A DNA stretch of 64,000 nucleotides from Knoellia sp. S7-12 (GTDB lineage: Bacteria; Actinomycetota; Actinomycetes; Actinomycetales; Dermatophilaceae): the NCBI RefSeq assembly GCF_040518285.1, contig NZ_CP155449.1, forward strand, positions 3,348,001-3,412,000, read 5' to 3'. Shown piece after piece: positions 36,674 through 45,400 of this stretch; within the stretch, counting starts at the first letter, position 1; every line of letters begins with the position of its first letter. The notes beneath the pieces were generated by a model that was not told the origin of the DNA, searched no databases, and was given only the letters and a program-made list of their open reading frames with translations. The translations under genes were made by a program, and so were the position numbers.

Positions 36674-38263
36674 GTGATCGACACCCTGGGTATGCCGCGC
36701 GCGCTCAGTGGTGCCCAGGGCACGTTGGCCGACACGATGGTTGCGGCCGAATCCGGTGACCTGCACGCCCTTTCGGTGGCGCTCCTCATCGGCTCGGCGG
36801 TGCTCATCACGGCGATTGCCGCGGTGCGCGTCTCAACGCGCTCGGGCCTCCCCTCGCTCCTCATCTATCTCGGGATCGGCCTGGCCCTGGGCAACCGAGG
36901 GCTGGGCATCGACTTCTCCGACACGGAGTTGACCCAGGTCCTCGGCTACGCCGCCCTCGTGCTCATCCTCACCGAGGGTGGTGTCACGACGAAGTGGGAC
37001 TCCATCAAGGGATCGCTGGCTCCCGCTGCCGCACTGGCCACCGTCGGCGTCGTCGTGTCCATCGGCGTCGTCGCCGTGGCCGCCAGATTCGTCCTCGACA
37101 TCCCGTGGAACGCCGCCCTTCTCGTCGGCGCCATCCTCGCGTCGACCGATGCCGCAGCGGTCTTCGCCGTGCTGCGCAAGGTGCCACTGCCACGCCGGAT
37201 CAGCGGCATGCTCGAGGCCGAGTCCGGCTTCAACGACGCCCCCGTGGTCCTCCTCGTCACGGCCCTCGCTGCCCACACCGCTGGCACCGGCGGGCTGTCG
37301 TGGGGGTCCCTCGCGATCACGGTCGTCGTCGAGCTGGTCGTCGGCTCGGCCGTCGGTCTGGCAGTGGGTTGGCTCGGTGGCCGTCTCATGGCCAAGGCGG
37401 CTGGTGGGTCATCGGCCCTCTTTGCCATCGGGGTCGTCACGATCTCGGTGCTGGCCTATGCCGCCGCCGACGTCATTCACGCGTCCGGGTTCATCGCCTG
37501 CTACCTCGCATCCCTCGTGCTCGGCAACATGGGCCTGCCGCACCGCGCGTCCGTCCTCGGGTTCTCGACCGCACTCGGTTGGCTCGCCCAGATCGGGTTG
37601 TTCGTCCTGCTCGGCCTGCTGGCGGACCCGGCGGGCTTCCCGTCGGTGCTGCTTCCGGCAATCGTGCTCGGGCTCGTCCTTCTCCTGGTCGCTCGCCCGC
37701 TGTCGGTGATCGTGGCGTGCACACCGTTCGGGCTGAGCTGGCGCTCGCAGGCGTTCCTCTCGTGGGCGGGTCTGCGCGGCGCCGTGCCCGTCGTCCTGGC
37801 GACGGTGCCCCTGACGCTCGGCACCGAGGGTGTGGAGTGGATCTTCAACCTCGTCTTCGTCCTCGTCGTCATCTTCACGCTCGTGCAGGCCCCGACACTT
37901 CCGTGGGTCGCCCACAAGCTCGGGCTCGACACGTCCCACCACTCCGTCGACCTCAGCGTCGAGACAACGGCGTTCGATGACATCGGCGCACATCTCATGG
38001 AGGTGGCGGTCGGGCCGACATCGCGCATCTCGGGCGTGCAGATCTATGAGCTCCGGCTTCCCCCCGGCGCCAACGTGGCGCTGGTCGTCCGCGACGGCAT
38101 CTCGTTCGTCCCCAAGGAGACGACGCCCTTGCGCCGCGGCGACCAGCTCCTCATCGTCACGCCTGCCGCGGTGCGAGCGACCGTCGAGAAGCGCCTGTAT
38201 GCCGTGAGTCGGGGCGGTCGTCTCGCCGGCTGGTCCAAGCCGGGGAGCGCCCCCACCTCCTGA
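36674..38263 (+). CDS. K+/H+ antiporter, CPA1 family with TrkA-C domain
   Basis: 529 residues. About twelve to thirteen helices (ILTEGGVTTKWDSIK; GAILASTDAAAVFAVLRKVPLPRRI; AESGFNDAPVVLL with the transport Asp pair). A C-terminal cytoplasmic TrkA-C/RCK-like domain covers about residues 435-515 (GVQIYELRLPPGANVALVVRDG). Length and domain order match NhaP2/CvrA potassium/proton antiporters. AAGGAC precedes the GTG start. Confidence 0.92.
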   Translation: MIDTLGMPRALSGAQGTLADTMVAAESGDLHALSVALLIGSAVLITAIAAVRVSTRSGLPSLLIYLGIGLALGNRGLGIDFSDTELTQVLGYAALVLILTEGGVTTKWDSIKGSLAPAAALATVGVVVSIGVVAVAARFVLDIPWNAALLVGAILASTDAAAVFAVLRKVPLPRRISGMLEAESGFNDAPVVLLVTALAAHTAGTGGLSWGSLAITVVVELVVGSAVGLAVGWLGGRLMAKAAGGSSALFAIGVVTISVLAYAAADVIHASGFIACYLASLVLGNMGLPHRASVLGFSTALGWLAQIGLFVLLGLLADPAGFPSVLLPAIVLGLVLLLVARPLSVIVACTPFGLSWRSQAFLSWAGLRGAVPVVLATVPLTLGTEGVEWIFNLVFVLVVIFTLVQAPTLPWVAHKLGLDTSHHSVDLSVETTAFDDIGAHLMEVAVGPTSRISGVQIYELRLPPGANVALVVRDGISFVPKETTPLRRGDQLLIVTPAAVRATVEKRLYAVSRGGRLAGWSKPGSAPTS

Positions 38264-38275
38264 CCGTGCCCCCGC

Positions 38276-38330
38276 TTGCGTCTGCGTCCTTGGTCGTTCC
38301 AGGTGCCACCTCCGCAGACGCAACAAGGAC
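38276..38330. terminator. Hairpin with possible pseudoknot after antiporter gene
   Basis: TTGCGTCTGCG (38276-38286) pairs with CGCAGACGCAA (38313-38323). GTCCTTG inside the loop (38286-38292) can pair with CAAGGAC (38324-38330) just downstream, the geometry of an H-type pseudoknot. Confidence 0.5.
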
Positions 38331-38436
38331 GGCTGGGTATGCCGGACGGCTCGGTGTGTGGGCGGCATACCGGAGCATCCCCCGACGTTCCGTATCCTTG
38401 GAACCGCTCACCACGCAGTGCCCAGGAGGAAACCCC

Positions 38437-38769
38437 GTGCCCACGTACGCCTACGCATGTCGCGAATGCGACCACCGTTTCGAGCTCGTGCAGTCCTTCA
38501 GCGACGACTCGCTGTCGATCTGCCCCGAGTGCGACGGGTCCCTCCGCAAGGTCTTCAACTCCGTCGGAGTCGTCTTCAAGGGCGGCGGTTTCTATCGCAA
38601 CGACTCGCGCGCCGCCGCGAGCAGCAGCACGCCGGCAGCCTCCACGAGCACCTCGTCCGACTCCGGCAGCTCCAGCTCGAGCGGCTCGTCCTCCGGCTCG
38701 TCGAGCTCGTCCAGTGCCTCGTCCAGCAGCAGCTCGTCGACGTCCTCGACGTCAGCGGCGTCCGCCTGA
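38437..38769 (+). CDS. FmdB family zinc-ribbon protein
   Basis: 110 residues from the GTG at 38437, with AGGAGG eight bases upstream. PTYAYACRECDHRFELVQSF and ICPECDGSLRKVFNSVGVVFKGGGFYRND are the FmdB zinc ribbon (two CxxC knuckles). The last 45 residues are almost only Ser with Ala/Thr/Gly, a low-complexity tail. The function of the family is unknown, although it is near-universal in actinobacteria. Confidence 0.9.
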   Translation: MPTYAYACRECDHRFELVQSFSDDSLSICPECDGSLRKVFNSVGVVFKGGGFYRNDSRAAASSSTPAASTSTSSDSGSSSSSGSSSGSSSSSSASSSSSSSTSSTSAASA

Positions 38770-38789
38770 CCCCTGCGTGGAGTCAGGCG
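38763..38789. terminator. 8-bp hairpin after fmdB
   Basis: CGCCTGAC pairs with GTCAGGCG (38782-38789), overlapping the fmdB stop. Confidence 0.55.
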
Positions 38790-38846
38790 TGACCGCCCTG
38801 CGTTGATCCGATGGAGCGCTTGACCTGGTCCAGCAGCTGACCAGAG

Positions 38847-40634
38847 TCAGCGCTCCCGCGGGCCGCCCTTGCGGTGCGGCTTCTTGTCCAGACGTCCGCC
38901 ACGCTCGCTCGACTCGCTCAGCTCGATGAGCTGACCCGAGATGCGGGTCGTGCGCAGCAGGTCCCACGTCCCTGAGGGCAGGGTCGCGGGCAGCTCGACG
39001 AGCGAGTGGTCCGCGCGGATGTCAATGTGGCCGAAGTCCTGTCGGCCGAGCCCGCCCTCATTGGCGAGAGCGCCGACGATCTGACGCGGCTCCACCTTGT
39101 GCCGACGCCCGACGGCGATCTTGTAGGTCGCCATGGGGACGTTCGAGCCACGTCGGGCCGGACGTTCGCTGCCGCCGCTCTTGTCGAAGCGACCACCACC
39201 GCGGTCATCACGGCGCGGGCCGCGGTCTGCGAAGTCGCGACCGCCCTGGGCGCCACCGGAGTCGCGCTCGCGTCGGGGCGGACGCACCGGGTCAGGACCG
39301 AGCAGCATCGGCTCGTCGCCCTGGAGCACGATCGCCAGTGCCGCAGCCACGTCGGCCTCGGGTGCGTTGTGCTCACGCACGTAGTGGGCGATGACGTCGC
39401 GGAAGGCGTCGAGCTCGTTCGAGGACAGGGCCGCGGTGATGCGGTCGTCGAAGCGGCCGAGGCGGGTGGCGTTGATGTCCTCGACGCTCGGCAGCTGCAT
39501 CTCGGTCAGCGTCGTCTTGGTGGCCCTCTCGATGGCCTTGAGCAGGTACTTCTCACGCGGCGTGACAAACGAGATTGCGTCGCCCGAGCGACCGGCGCGG
39601 CCCGTGCGACCGATGCGGTGCACATAGGACTCGGTGTCGGTGGGGATGTCGTAGTTGACGACGTGGCTGATCCGCTCGACGTCGAGGCCACGGGCCGCGA
39701 CATCGGTGGCCACGAGGATGTCGAGCTTGCCGGACTTGAGCTGGGCGACGGTGCGCTCACGCTGATTCTGGGCGATGTCCCCGTTGATTGCCGTGGCCGA
39801 GAAACCACGGGCCCGCAGCTTCTCCGCGAGCATCTCGGTCTCGTTCTTGGTCCGGACGAAGACGATCATCCCCTCGAAGTTCTCGACCTCGAGGATGCGG
39901 GTCAGGGCGTCGATCTTCTGCGGATAGGAGACGAAGAGGTAGCGCTGCGTGATGTTGGGCGCGGTCTCCGTCGTGCGCTCGACCGTGATCTCGAGGGCGT
40001 CGGTGAGGTATTTCTTGGAGATGCGGCGGATCTGCGAGGGCATCGTCGCAGAGAACAGGGCCACGTGCTTCTCGGCAGGGGTGTCCGCGAGGATCGTCTC
40101 GACGTCCTCGGCGAAGCCCATCTTGAGCATCTCGTCGGCCTCGTCGAGGACAAGGAAGCGCAGCTCCGACAGGTCGAGGGTGCCCTTCTCGAGGTGGTCC
40201 ATGATGCGGCCGGGCGTGCCGACGACGATGTGGACACCGCGGCGCAGGGCGCTCAGCTGCACGCCATAGGCCTGTCCGCCATAGACGGGCAGCACGTGGA
40301 CGCCGGGCATGCGGGAGGCGTACTTCTCGAAGGCCTCACAGACCTGGAGCGCGAGCTCACGGGTCGGCGCGAGGACGAGGGCCTGCGGGGACTTCTGCTT
40401 GAGGTCGAGGCGGCTGAGGATGGGCAGCGCGAAGGCCGCCGTCTTGCCGGTTCCGGTCTGCGCGAGGCCCACGACGTGGCGCCCCTCGAGGAGGGCCGGG
40501 ATCGTCGCGGCCTGGATCGGGGACGGCGTTTCGTAGCCCACGTCCTTCAACGCCCGGACGACTCGTTCGTCCAGGCCGAGGTCGGCGAAGGTGTTCTGCT
40601 CAGGCTCTTGGGGGGTCATGCTGTTGTCGCTCAC
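38847..40634 (-). CDS. deaD: DEAD-box RNA helicase with DbpA-type RNA-binding domain
   Basis: 595 residues from the GTG at 40634 (TACGGT six bases upstream). It contains the Q motif (TFADLGLDERVVRALKDVGY), AQTGTGKTAAF, PTRELALQ, VLDEADEML, SATMP, and VHRIGRTGRAGRSG. A C-terminal DbpA/CsdA RRM-like domain (ATYKIAVGRRHKVEPRQIVGAL in part) is flanked by Arg/Gly/Asp-rich tails. It unwinds RNA duplexes in ribosome assembly or cold adaptation. Confidence 0.94.
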   Translation of the reverse strand: MSDNSMTPQEPEQNTFADLGLDERVVRALKDVGYETPSPIQAATIPALLEGRHVVGLAQTGTGKTAAFALPILSRLDLKQKSPQALVLAPTRELALQVCEAFEKYASRMPGVHVLPVYGGQAYGVQLSALRRGVHIVVGTPGRIMDHLEKGTLDLSELRFLVLDEADEMLKMGFAEDVETILADTPAEKHVALFSATMPSQIRRISKKYLTDALEITVERTTETAPNITQRYLFVSYPQKIDALTRILEVENFEGMIVFVRTKNETEMLAEKLRARGFSATAINGDIAQNQRERTVAQLKSGKLDILVATDVAARGLDVERISHVVNYDIPTDTESYVHRIGRTGRAGRSGDAISFVTPREKYLLKAIERATKTTLTEMQLPSVEDINATRLGRFDDRITAALSSNELDAFRDVIAHYVREHNAPEADVAAALAIVLQGDEPMLLGPDPVRPPRRERDSGGAQGGRDFADRGPRRDDRGGGRFDKSGGSERPARRGSNVPMATYKIAVGRRHKVEPRQIVGALANEGGLGRQDFGHIDIRADHSLVELPATLPSGTWDLLRTTRISGQLIELSESSERGGRLDKKPHRKGGPRER

Positions 40635-40640
40635 GTCACG

Positions 40641-40646
40641 ACCGTA
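40641..40646 (-). promoter_or_regulatory. -10 box of leaderless deaD
   Basis: TACGGT, six bases (CGTGAC), GTG at 40634. Confidence 0.5.
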
Positions 40647-40698
40647 CTGGCGCACCCCCCGCCACAGCGAATGCCGTGCCTGCGCGCAGGTGCGTGCG

Positions 40699-40761
40699 AC
40701 ACGGCATACACCGCTCTTGTATGCCGTGTTGCCGTCGTCGCGATGCCGTGTCGCCGTCGTC
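40699..40761. repeat. Inverted octamer pair and tandem 19-bp direct repeats upstream of deaD and the SAF gene
   Basis: ACACGGCATACA (40699-40710) and TGTATGCCGTGT (40718-40729) form a perfect 12-bp inverted repeat with a 7-bp spacer. ATGCCGTGTTGCCGTCGTC (40721-40739) is repeated at 40743-40761 with one mismatch, 22 bp apart (about two helical turns). The 19 bp at 40699-40717 recur exactly at 4174-4192. Confidence 0.8.
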
Positions 40762-40833
40762 CACAGGCTTCTTCCGAGGCCTTCGTCGTCCACAGACTCC
40801 GCATCACCTCTCCCGCTGGCCGATCGCTCGACC

Positions 40834-40839
40834 TAGCGT
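40834..40839 (+). promoter_or_regulatory. -10 box of leaderless SAF gene
   Basis: TAGCGT, seven bases (CGAGGAC), ATG at 40847. Confidence 0.45.
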
Positions 40840-40846
40840 CGAGGAC

Positions 40847-41533
40847 ATGCCACGACCAGACCTTCCCTCGCTGCCCCGACCGGCGCTGCTCGGACCGTCG
40901 AGGCGCGCGCGCTGGCGCCGGTGGGCCCTGCGCCGCGGCTGCGCGGCGGTCTGTGCCGCCGCAGCGGTGCTCACGCTCGTCGGCCTGGTGCGTCCACCCT
41001 CACCCCCGACGACCGCGGTGCTCGTGGCGGCGCGAGACCTTCCGCCCGGTGCGGTCCTCACGACGACGGACGTCCGTGCTGTCCAGCACCCGGGCGGACC
41101 CGACGCTGTCGGTGCGGTCGGGGCCCTCTCGCGCGCCGACGACCTCGCCGGACGCCGCACCACCTCGCGGGTGCCGGTGGGCGAGCTCATCACGAGCAGT
41201 CGCCTCATCCCCCGCTCGGCCGCCGAGGGGCTGCCGGCCGACACGGTGGCCGCCCACGTCCTCCATGCCGACGAACGCTCTCTCGATCTCGTTTCGGCGG
41301 GTCAACAGGTGACGATCTTCGCGGACACGGGCGGCAACGCGCTGGCCACCGACGTCCTCGTTCTCGGCGTCGACACGCCAGAAACCCCCACCTTGACCGG
41401 ATCGTTGCCCGGAGCGGGAGCCACGCCGCGGGGCCTGGTCCTTGCTCTTGCGCCCGCCGCCCTGGACCGCGTCTTTGCAGGTCAACGACCAGACGGTGGC
41501 CCACCGAGGATCCTGACCGTAGCGACCGGGTGA
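40847..41533 (+). CDS. SAF domain protein (CpaB/FlgA-like)
   Basis: 228 residues. A basic N-terminus and one membrane helix (GCAAVCAAAAVLTLVGLV) lead into a SAF domain (VLVAARDLPPGAVLTTTDVRAV) and the RcpC/CpaB-like region (VPVGELITSSRLIP ... GQQVTIFADTGG). CpaB proteins assemble Flp pili, but no other pilus genes are nearby; the actinobacterial fmdB-SAF-mscL neighbourhood contains this gene without pili. Role unknown. Confidence 0.85.
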   Translation: MPRPDLPSLPRPALLGPSRRARWRRWALRRGCAAVCAAAAVLTLVGLVRPPSPPTTAVLVAARDLPPGAVLTTTDVRAVQHPGGPDAVGAVGALSRADDLAGRRTTSRVPVGELITSSRLIPRSAAEGLPADTVAAHVLHADERSLDLVSAGQQVTIFADTGGNALATDVLVLGVDTPETPTLTGSLPGAGATPRGLVLALAPAALDRVFAGQRPDGGPPRILTVATG

Positions 41534-41663
41534 ACCGGATCGCTCTGGTTCGACACGCCCCCTCAACTGGCGCCGCGCGAGGTTACCGCACGGCTTGTAC
41601 TGTGGCAGCGCTTCGGCGAATTCGACGTCGGGCAACACGTTTCCGACTGAAAGGACAGAACCC

Positions 41664-42032
41664 ATGAAGGGCTTCAAGGACTTCGTCATGCACGGCAACC
41701 TGGTCGAGCTCGCGGTGGCGTTCGTCATCGCTGGCGCATTCGGCGAGGTGGTCAAGACGATGGTCGACGTGATCATGTCGATCGTCGGCAAGGTCGGCGG
41801 CAACCCCGACTTCAACACGTGGGAGCCGGCCAAAATCCCGCTCGGCGCGTTCATCACCGCGCTCGTCGCCTTCCTCATTCTCGCCGCCGTCGTCTACTTC
41901 TTCATCGTGAAGCCCTACACCCACGCCAAGGAGCTGTTCTTCCCGGCGGAGCCGGAGTCCGACACGGTCGACCCCAACACCGAGCTCCTCAAGGAGATCC
42001 GCGACAGCGTGCGCGCGCGTCCCACCCTCTGA
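41664..42032 (+). CDS. mscL: Large-conductance mechanosensitive channel
   Basis: 122 residues from the ATG at 41664 with AAGGAC upstream. KGFKDFVMHGNLVELAVAFVIAGAFGEVV is the N-terminal helix plus pore helix TM1 (pattern FVMHGNLVELAVAFVIAGAF), FITALVAFLILAAVVYFFIV is TM2, and a helical acidic tail follows. It opens under membrane tension and releases osmolytes at hypo-osmotic shock. Confidence 0.95.
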   Translation: MKGFKDFVMHGNLVELAVAFVIAGAFGEVVKTMVDVIMSIVGKVGGNPDFNTWEPAKIPLGAFITALVAFLILAAVVYFFIVKPYTHAKELFFPAEPESDTVDPNTELLKEIRDSVRARPTL

Positions 42033-42076
42033 CCAGACGGCACCGACTCAGGGCCAGTTCAATTGACCCACACCGC

Positions 42077-42117
42077 CACGGGGCGGGAGCCAGCATCGCG
42101 CTGATTCCCGCCCCGTG
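42077..42117. terminator. 12-bp hairpin after mscL
   Basis: CACGGGGCGGGA (42077-42088) pairs perfectly with 42106-42117. Confidence 0.75.
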
Positions 42118-42144
42118 CCGCTGTCCCGCCTTCTGACCCGATGT

Positions 42145-42450
42145 TCAGTCCCAGTGGGGTGGGCGGTTCTCGCGCAGCCACCGTGCGGACGCGTCGTCGT
42201 CGCCGCGCTCGCCCCAGCCGACGTCCGTGTCGTCCTTGGTCTGGTCGACCTTCTTCTTGCCGGTATGCCGCTTGCTCGTCGCAGCTTCGCCGCTCACCTT
42301 CTCGCTCGCGTCCGCTGTCGAGCCGTCATCCGGCTCCCGAGTCAGATCGGCCGCGGCCCGCTCCTCGACGCGACGTCGGCTCGACGTCAGCCCTTGGTCC
42401 GAGCCGACGCGTTGAGGTGCGCTCGAGGCGCGGCGAGAGCGTCGAGTCAC
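42145..42450 (-). CDS. Small conserved hypothetical protein
   Basis: 101 residues, highly charged and probably disordered, ending DDTDVGWGERGDDDASARWL then ENRPPHW. This C-terminal pattern is familiar from small actinobacterial proteins without assigned function. The start overlaps the stop of the preceding giant helicase gene by four bases, so it is co-translated with it. Confidence 0.65.
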   Translation of the reverse strand: MTRRSRRASSAPQRVGSDQGLTSSRRRVEERAAADLTREPDDGSTADASEKVSGEAATSKRHTGKKKVDQTKDDTDVGWGERGDDDASARWLRENRPPHWD

Positions 42451-45400
42451 GACCCGCCGCGCTCTGCGAGGTCCTTGATCCGGGCGACGTCGCGCGCCGG
42501 GTCGCGGAAGGCGTCACGCGTCCACACCCGCACGTGGCGCCAACCGAGGCGCCCAAGATGCTCGGCACGCAGCCGGTCACGATCACGAGCGCTGGACATC
42601 GCGGCATACTCCGGACCGTCCGACTCCACCGCGACAGCCAGCCGGCCGCGGTGGTTGGGGTCCTCGACCGCAAGGTCGATCGGGTCGGCGGACGACCCGT
42701 AGCGCTCGTGGACGATGAGTCCACCGGCCCGAAGTCGACGAGCGAACTCGGCCATGACCACCGACTGCACGGGCATGGACGACGCCGCGTCCCCCCCGGG
42801 ATGCTCAGCGGCCTCAGGTGTCGTCACCGGTGCATCCGCGCACGTGGCAACCACCGCGGTGCTGGAGGCAGCAGCGTGCGCGAGGTAGTCACGCAGCATC
42901 TGGGCGCCGCGAGCCTTGAGGCGTTGCGGGTCCAGCTCGTCGGCGCTGATCGAGGAGACCACGGTCATCCGCTTCTTGGCGCGGGTGATGGCGACGTTGA
43001 GTCGCCGCTCGCCGCCCTCGATGTTGAGCGGCCCGAACCGGTGCAGCACTCGCCCGTGCGGGGTCTTGCCGTAGCCGACCGACAGGATGATGGCGTCGCG
43101 CTCGTCGCCCTGGACGCGCTCGAGGTTCTTGATGAAGAAGCGCTCGTGGACGTCCTCCTTGAAGAACGTGGCCGTCTTCGGGTCGAGGCCGAGCAGTGCC
43201 CGGCGCACGGCGTCGTCCAGACGCTGGGTGTGGGCGAGTCCCAGGGCGATGACCCCGAGGCTCTCAGCGGGACGGGTGCGAGCGTGCTCGATGACGAGGT
43301 CGACGACCCGCTCCACCTCGGCCTGCGTGGTCTCGACGCTGCCCGCGGCCTCGGCCACGACTCCCGCGCCGTCAACAAGCTCATGGCGCAGGACGGGTGC
43401 AGCGCCAGCCCCCGGGAAGGTGACGAGCGAGCCGTCATAGACGTGCTCGTTGGCGAACGAGATGAGCCGCTCGTCCTGCGAGCGGTAGTGCCACGACAGC
43501 CGCCGGCTCGGCAGCGTCGCGGCCATCACGTCGAGGATGGACTCGACGCCTTCGGTGAGCGAGTCCTCCGCCGACGCCTCCCCCAAGGACTCGCTGACCG
43601 TCGTGAAGAACGAGGTCGGGGGCAGCTGCTTCGCATCACCGGCAAGGACGACCTGGCGTGCGCGAGAGATCGCAGACACGGCCTCGGCCGGCGGGATCTG
43701 GGAGGCCTCGTCGAACACGACGACGTCGAACCACACGCCGGGCGGCAGCACTGAGGCGACCACGAGCGGGCTCATGACCCAGCAGGGCCGCACGGCCGTG
43801 AGCAGCTCGCCGGTGGCGGGCAGCAGGTCGCGCAACGGGCGGTGTCGACGCGACTTTGCGCCTTCGGCACGGATGAGGCTCTCGTGCTCCGGTGCGTCGG
43901 CCAAGATGCGGTCGACATTGGCACGCACGGCGGCCCGCACGCGACCAGCGTTCTGCCGCAGCACTTCTCGGTCCGCCGTCGCGAACTCGCCCACGGTCCG
44001 GCGCAGGTCCTCACCGTCGTGGGCACCCACCCGGGGATCACGCAGGGCGATGTCGTCGAGCACCGAGCTCCACCACACGAACTCGGCCTCGCCAGCAACT
44101 CGGTCGGCGGCGACACCTCGGGTCGAGAGGTCGTCGAGCAGGGTGCCGAGCCCTGCTGCGCGCAACGATTCGACGGGACCGATGACCGACGGCACGACTG
44201 CGAGCCGCTCTGGTGCATCGGCGAGCGACTGCATGCGAGCGCTGAGTTCGTCGCGCGGGAGGTCGAGGAGCGAGGGCGCGGCCTCAGTGGTCGGGACGCG
44301 CTCCTCGAGCCAGGCAAGATCGGCCGCGAGACCGGCATACGCCCCCATGGCACGGTCCAGGTCGGACGGCATCTCCGGACGCCCACCGGCCCCGGCCATC
44401 CGCTTCCACGCACTGCGCTGCTCGTTCGCTTCGACGAGAGCGGCGTGGAGGTCGGCCGGCGGGCGGCCCGGACGGACGTAGCGGCGCACCTGCCGCTTGA
44501 GGCCACGCCGTTCCCACCACCCGAGCTCGGCGTCGACGGACGACCGGTATGCCGCAGTGCCCGTCGCTGCGACGAAGTCGCCGAGCGGGACGTCGAAGAT
44601 CTCGGGGCGGAACGTCTCGAGGGTGTCGCGCACCTGCGCGACCGTGTCGAGGATGCGGCCCCAGTCGCGCACCGTGCGGGACTGGGGAAGTCGCAGGCCG
44701 GTGAACACGTTCGCCAGCGTCGTGCCGACGCCGGGGATGCCGTCGCCAGACCAGCGCTCCACGAGCTCACGAGCGCGCACGGCTTCGTCCACAGTGCGGA
44801 CGGTGGCTCCGAACCACGGGTCGGTCGCGTGGTCGGTGCGCCACGCGCCGCGCGACGCGATGCGGGTCAGCTCGCGGGTGAGCACTTCGTAGCGGTCGCG
44901 CGGCAGCGACTGAAGCGCCTCACCGCGAATGCGCACGTGCGAGCGCGGCGGGTGCTCGCTCACTGCCAGCGCGCTGATGGCCTCCTGGACGTCATGCACT
45001 GACACTCCCCAGGGGTGTCGCGACTGGTGCATCGCGTCGCGGTGCTCGCGCAGGGTCGAGGCAGCAGCACGCAGCCGGTCCACGTCGCGACCCGGCGGGT
45101 CGGCCGGCCGGGCCGTGCGACCGGGCAGCGCGTCGGCCAGCTCGGTGGCGATGCGACGCCGCCCCCGAGCACCGTCATGCAGGTCGAGGACGAGGTCTCC
45201 GAGACCCACGCGGTCGAGCCGACCGACGACGGCGTCGATGGCAGCACGCTTCTCGGCAACAAACAGGACGCGCTTGCCGTCTGCCGCGAGCGCCGCGACG
45301 AGGTTGGCGATGGTCTGCGACTTGCCGGTGCCGGGAGGCCCGTGGACGACGAGGTGCGCGCCGGAGCGGGCCGCCTCGATGGCCTCCTGCTGCGACGAGT

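Noticed and set aside
40847..41533. Flp pilus locus
   Set aside because: The SAF/CpaB-like gene stands alone; no pilin, CpaF, TadB or prepilin peptidase is nearby.
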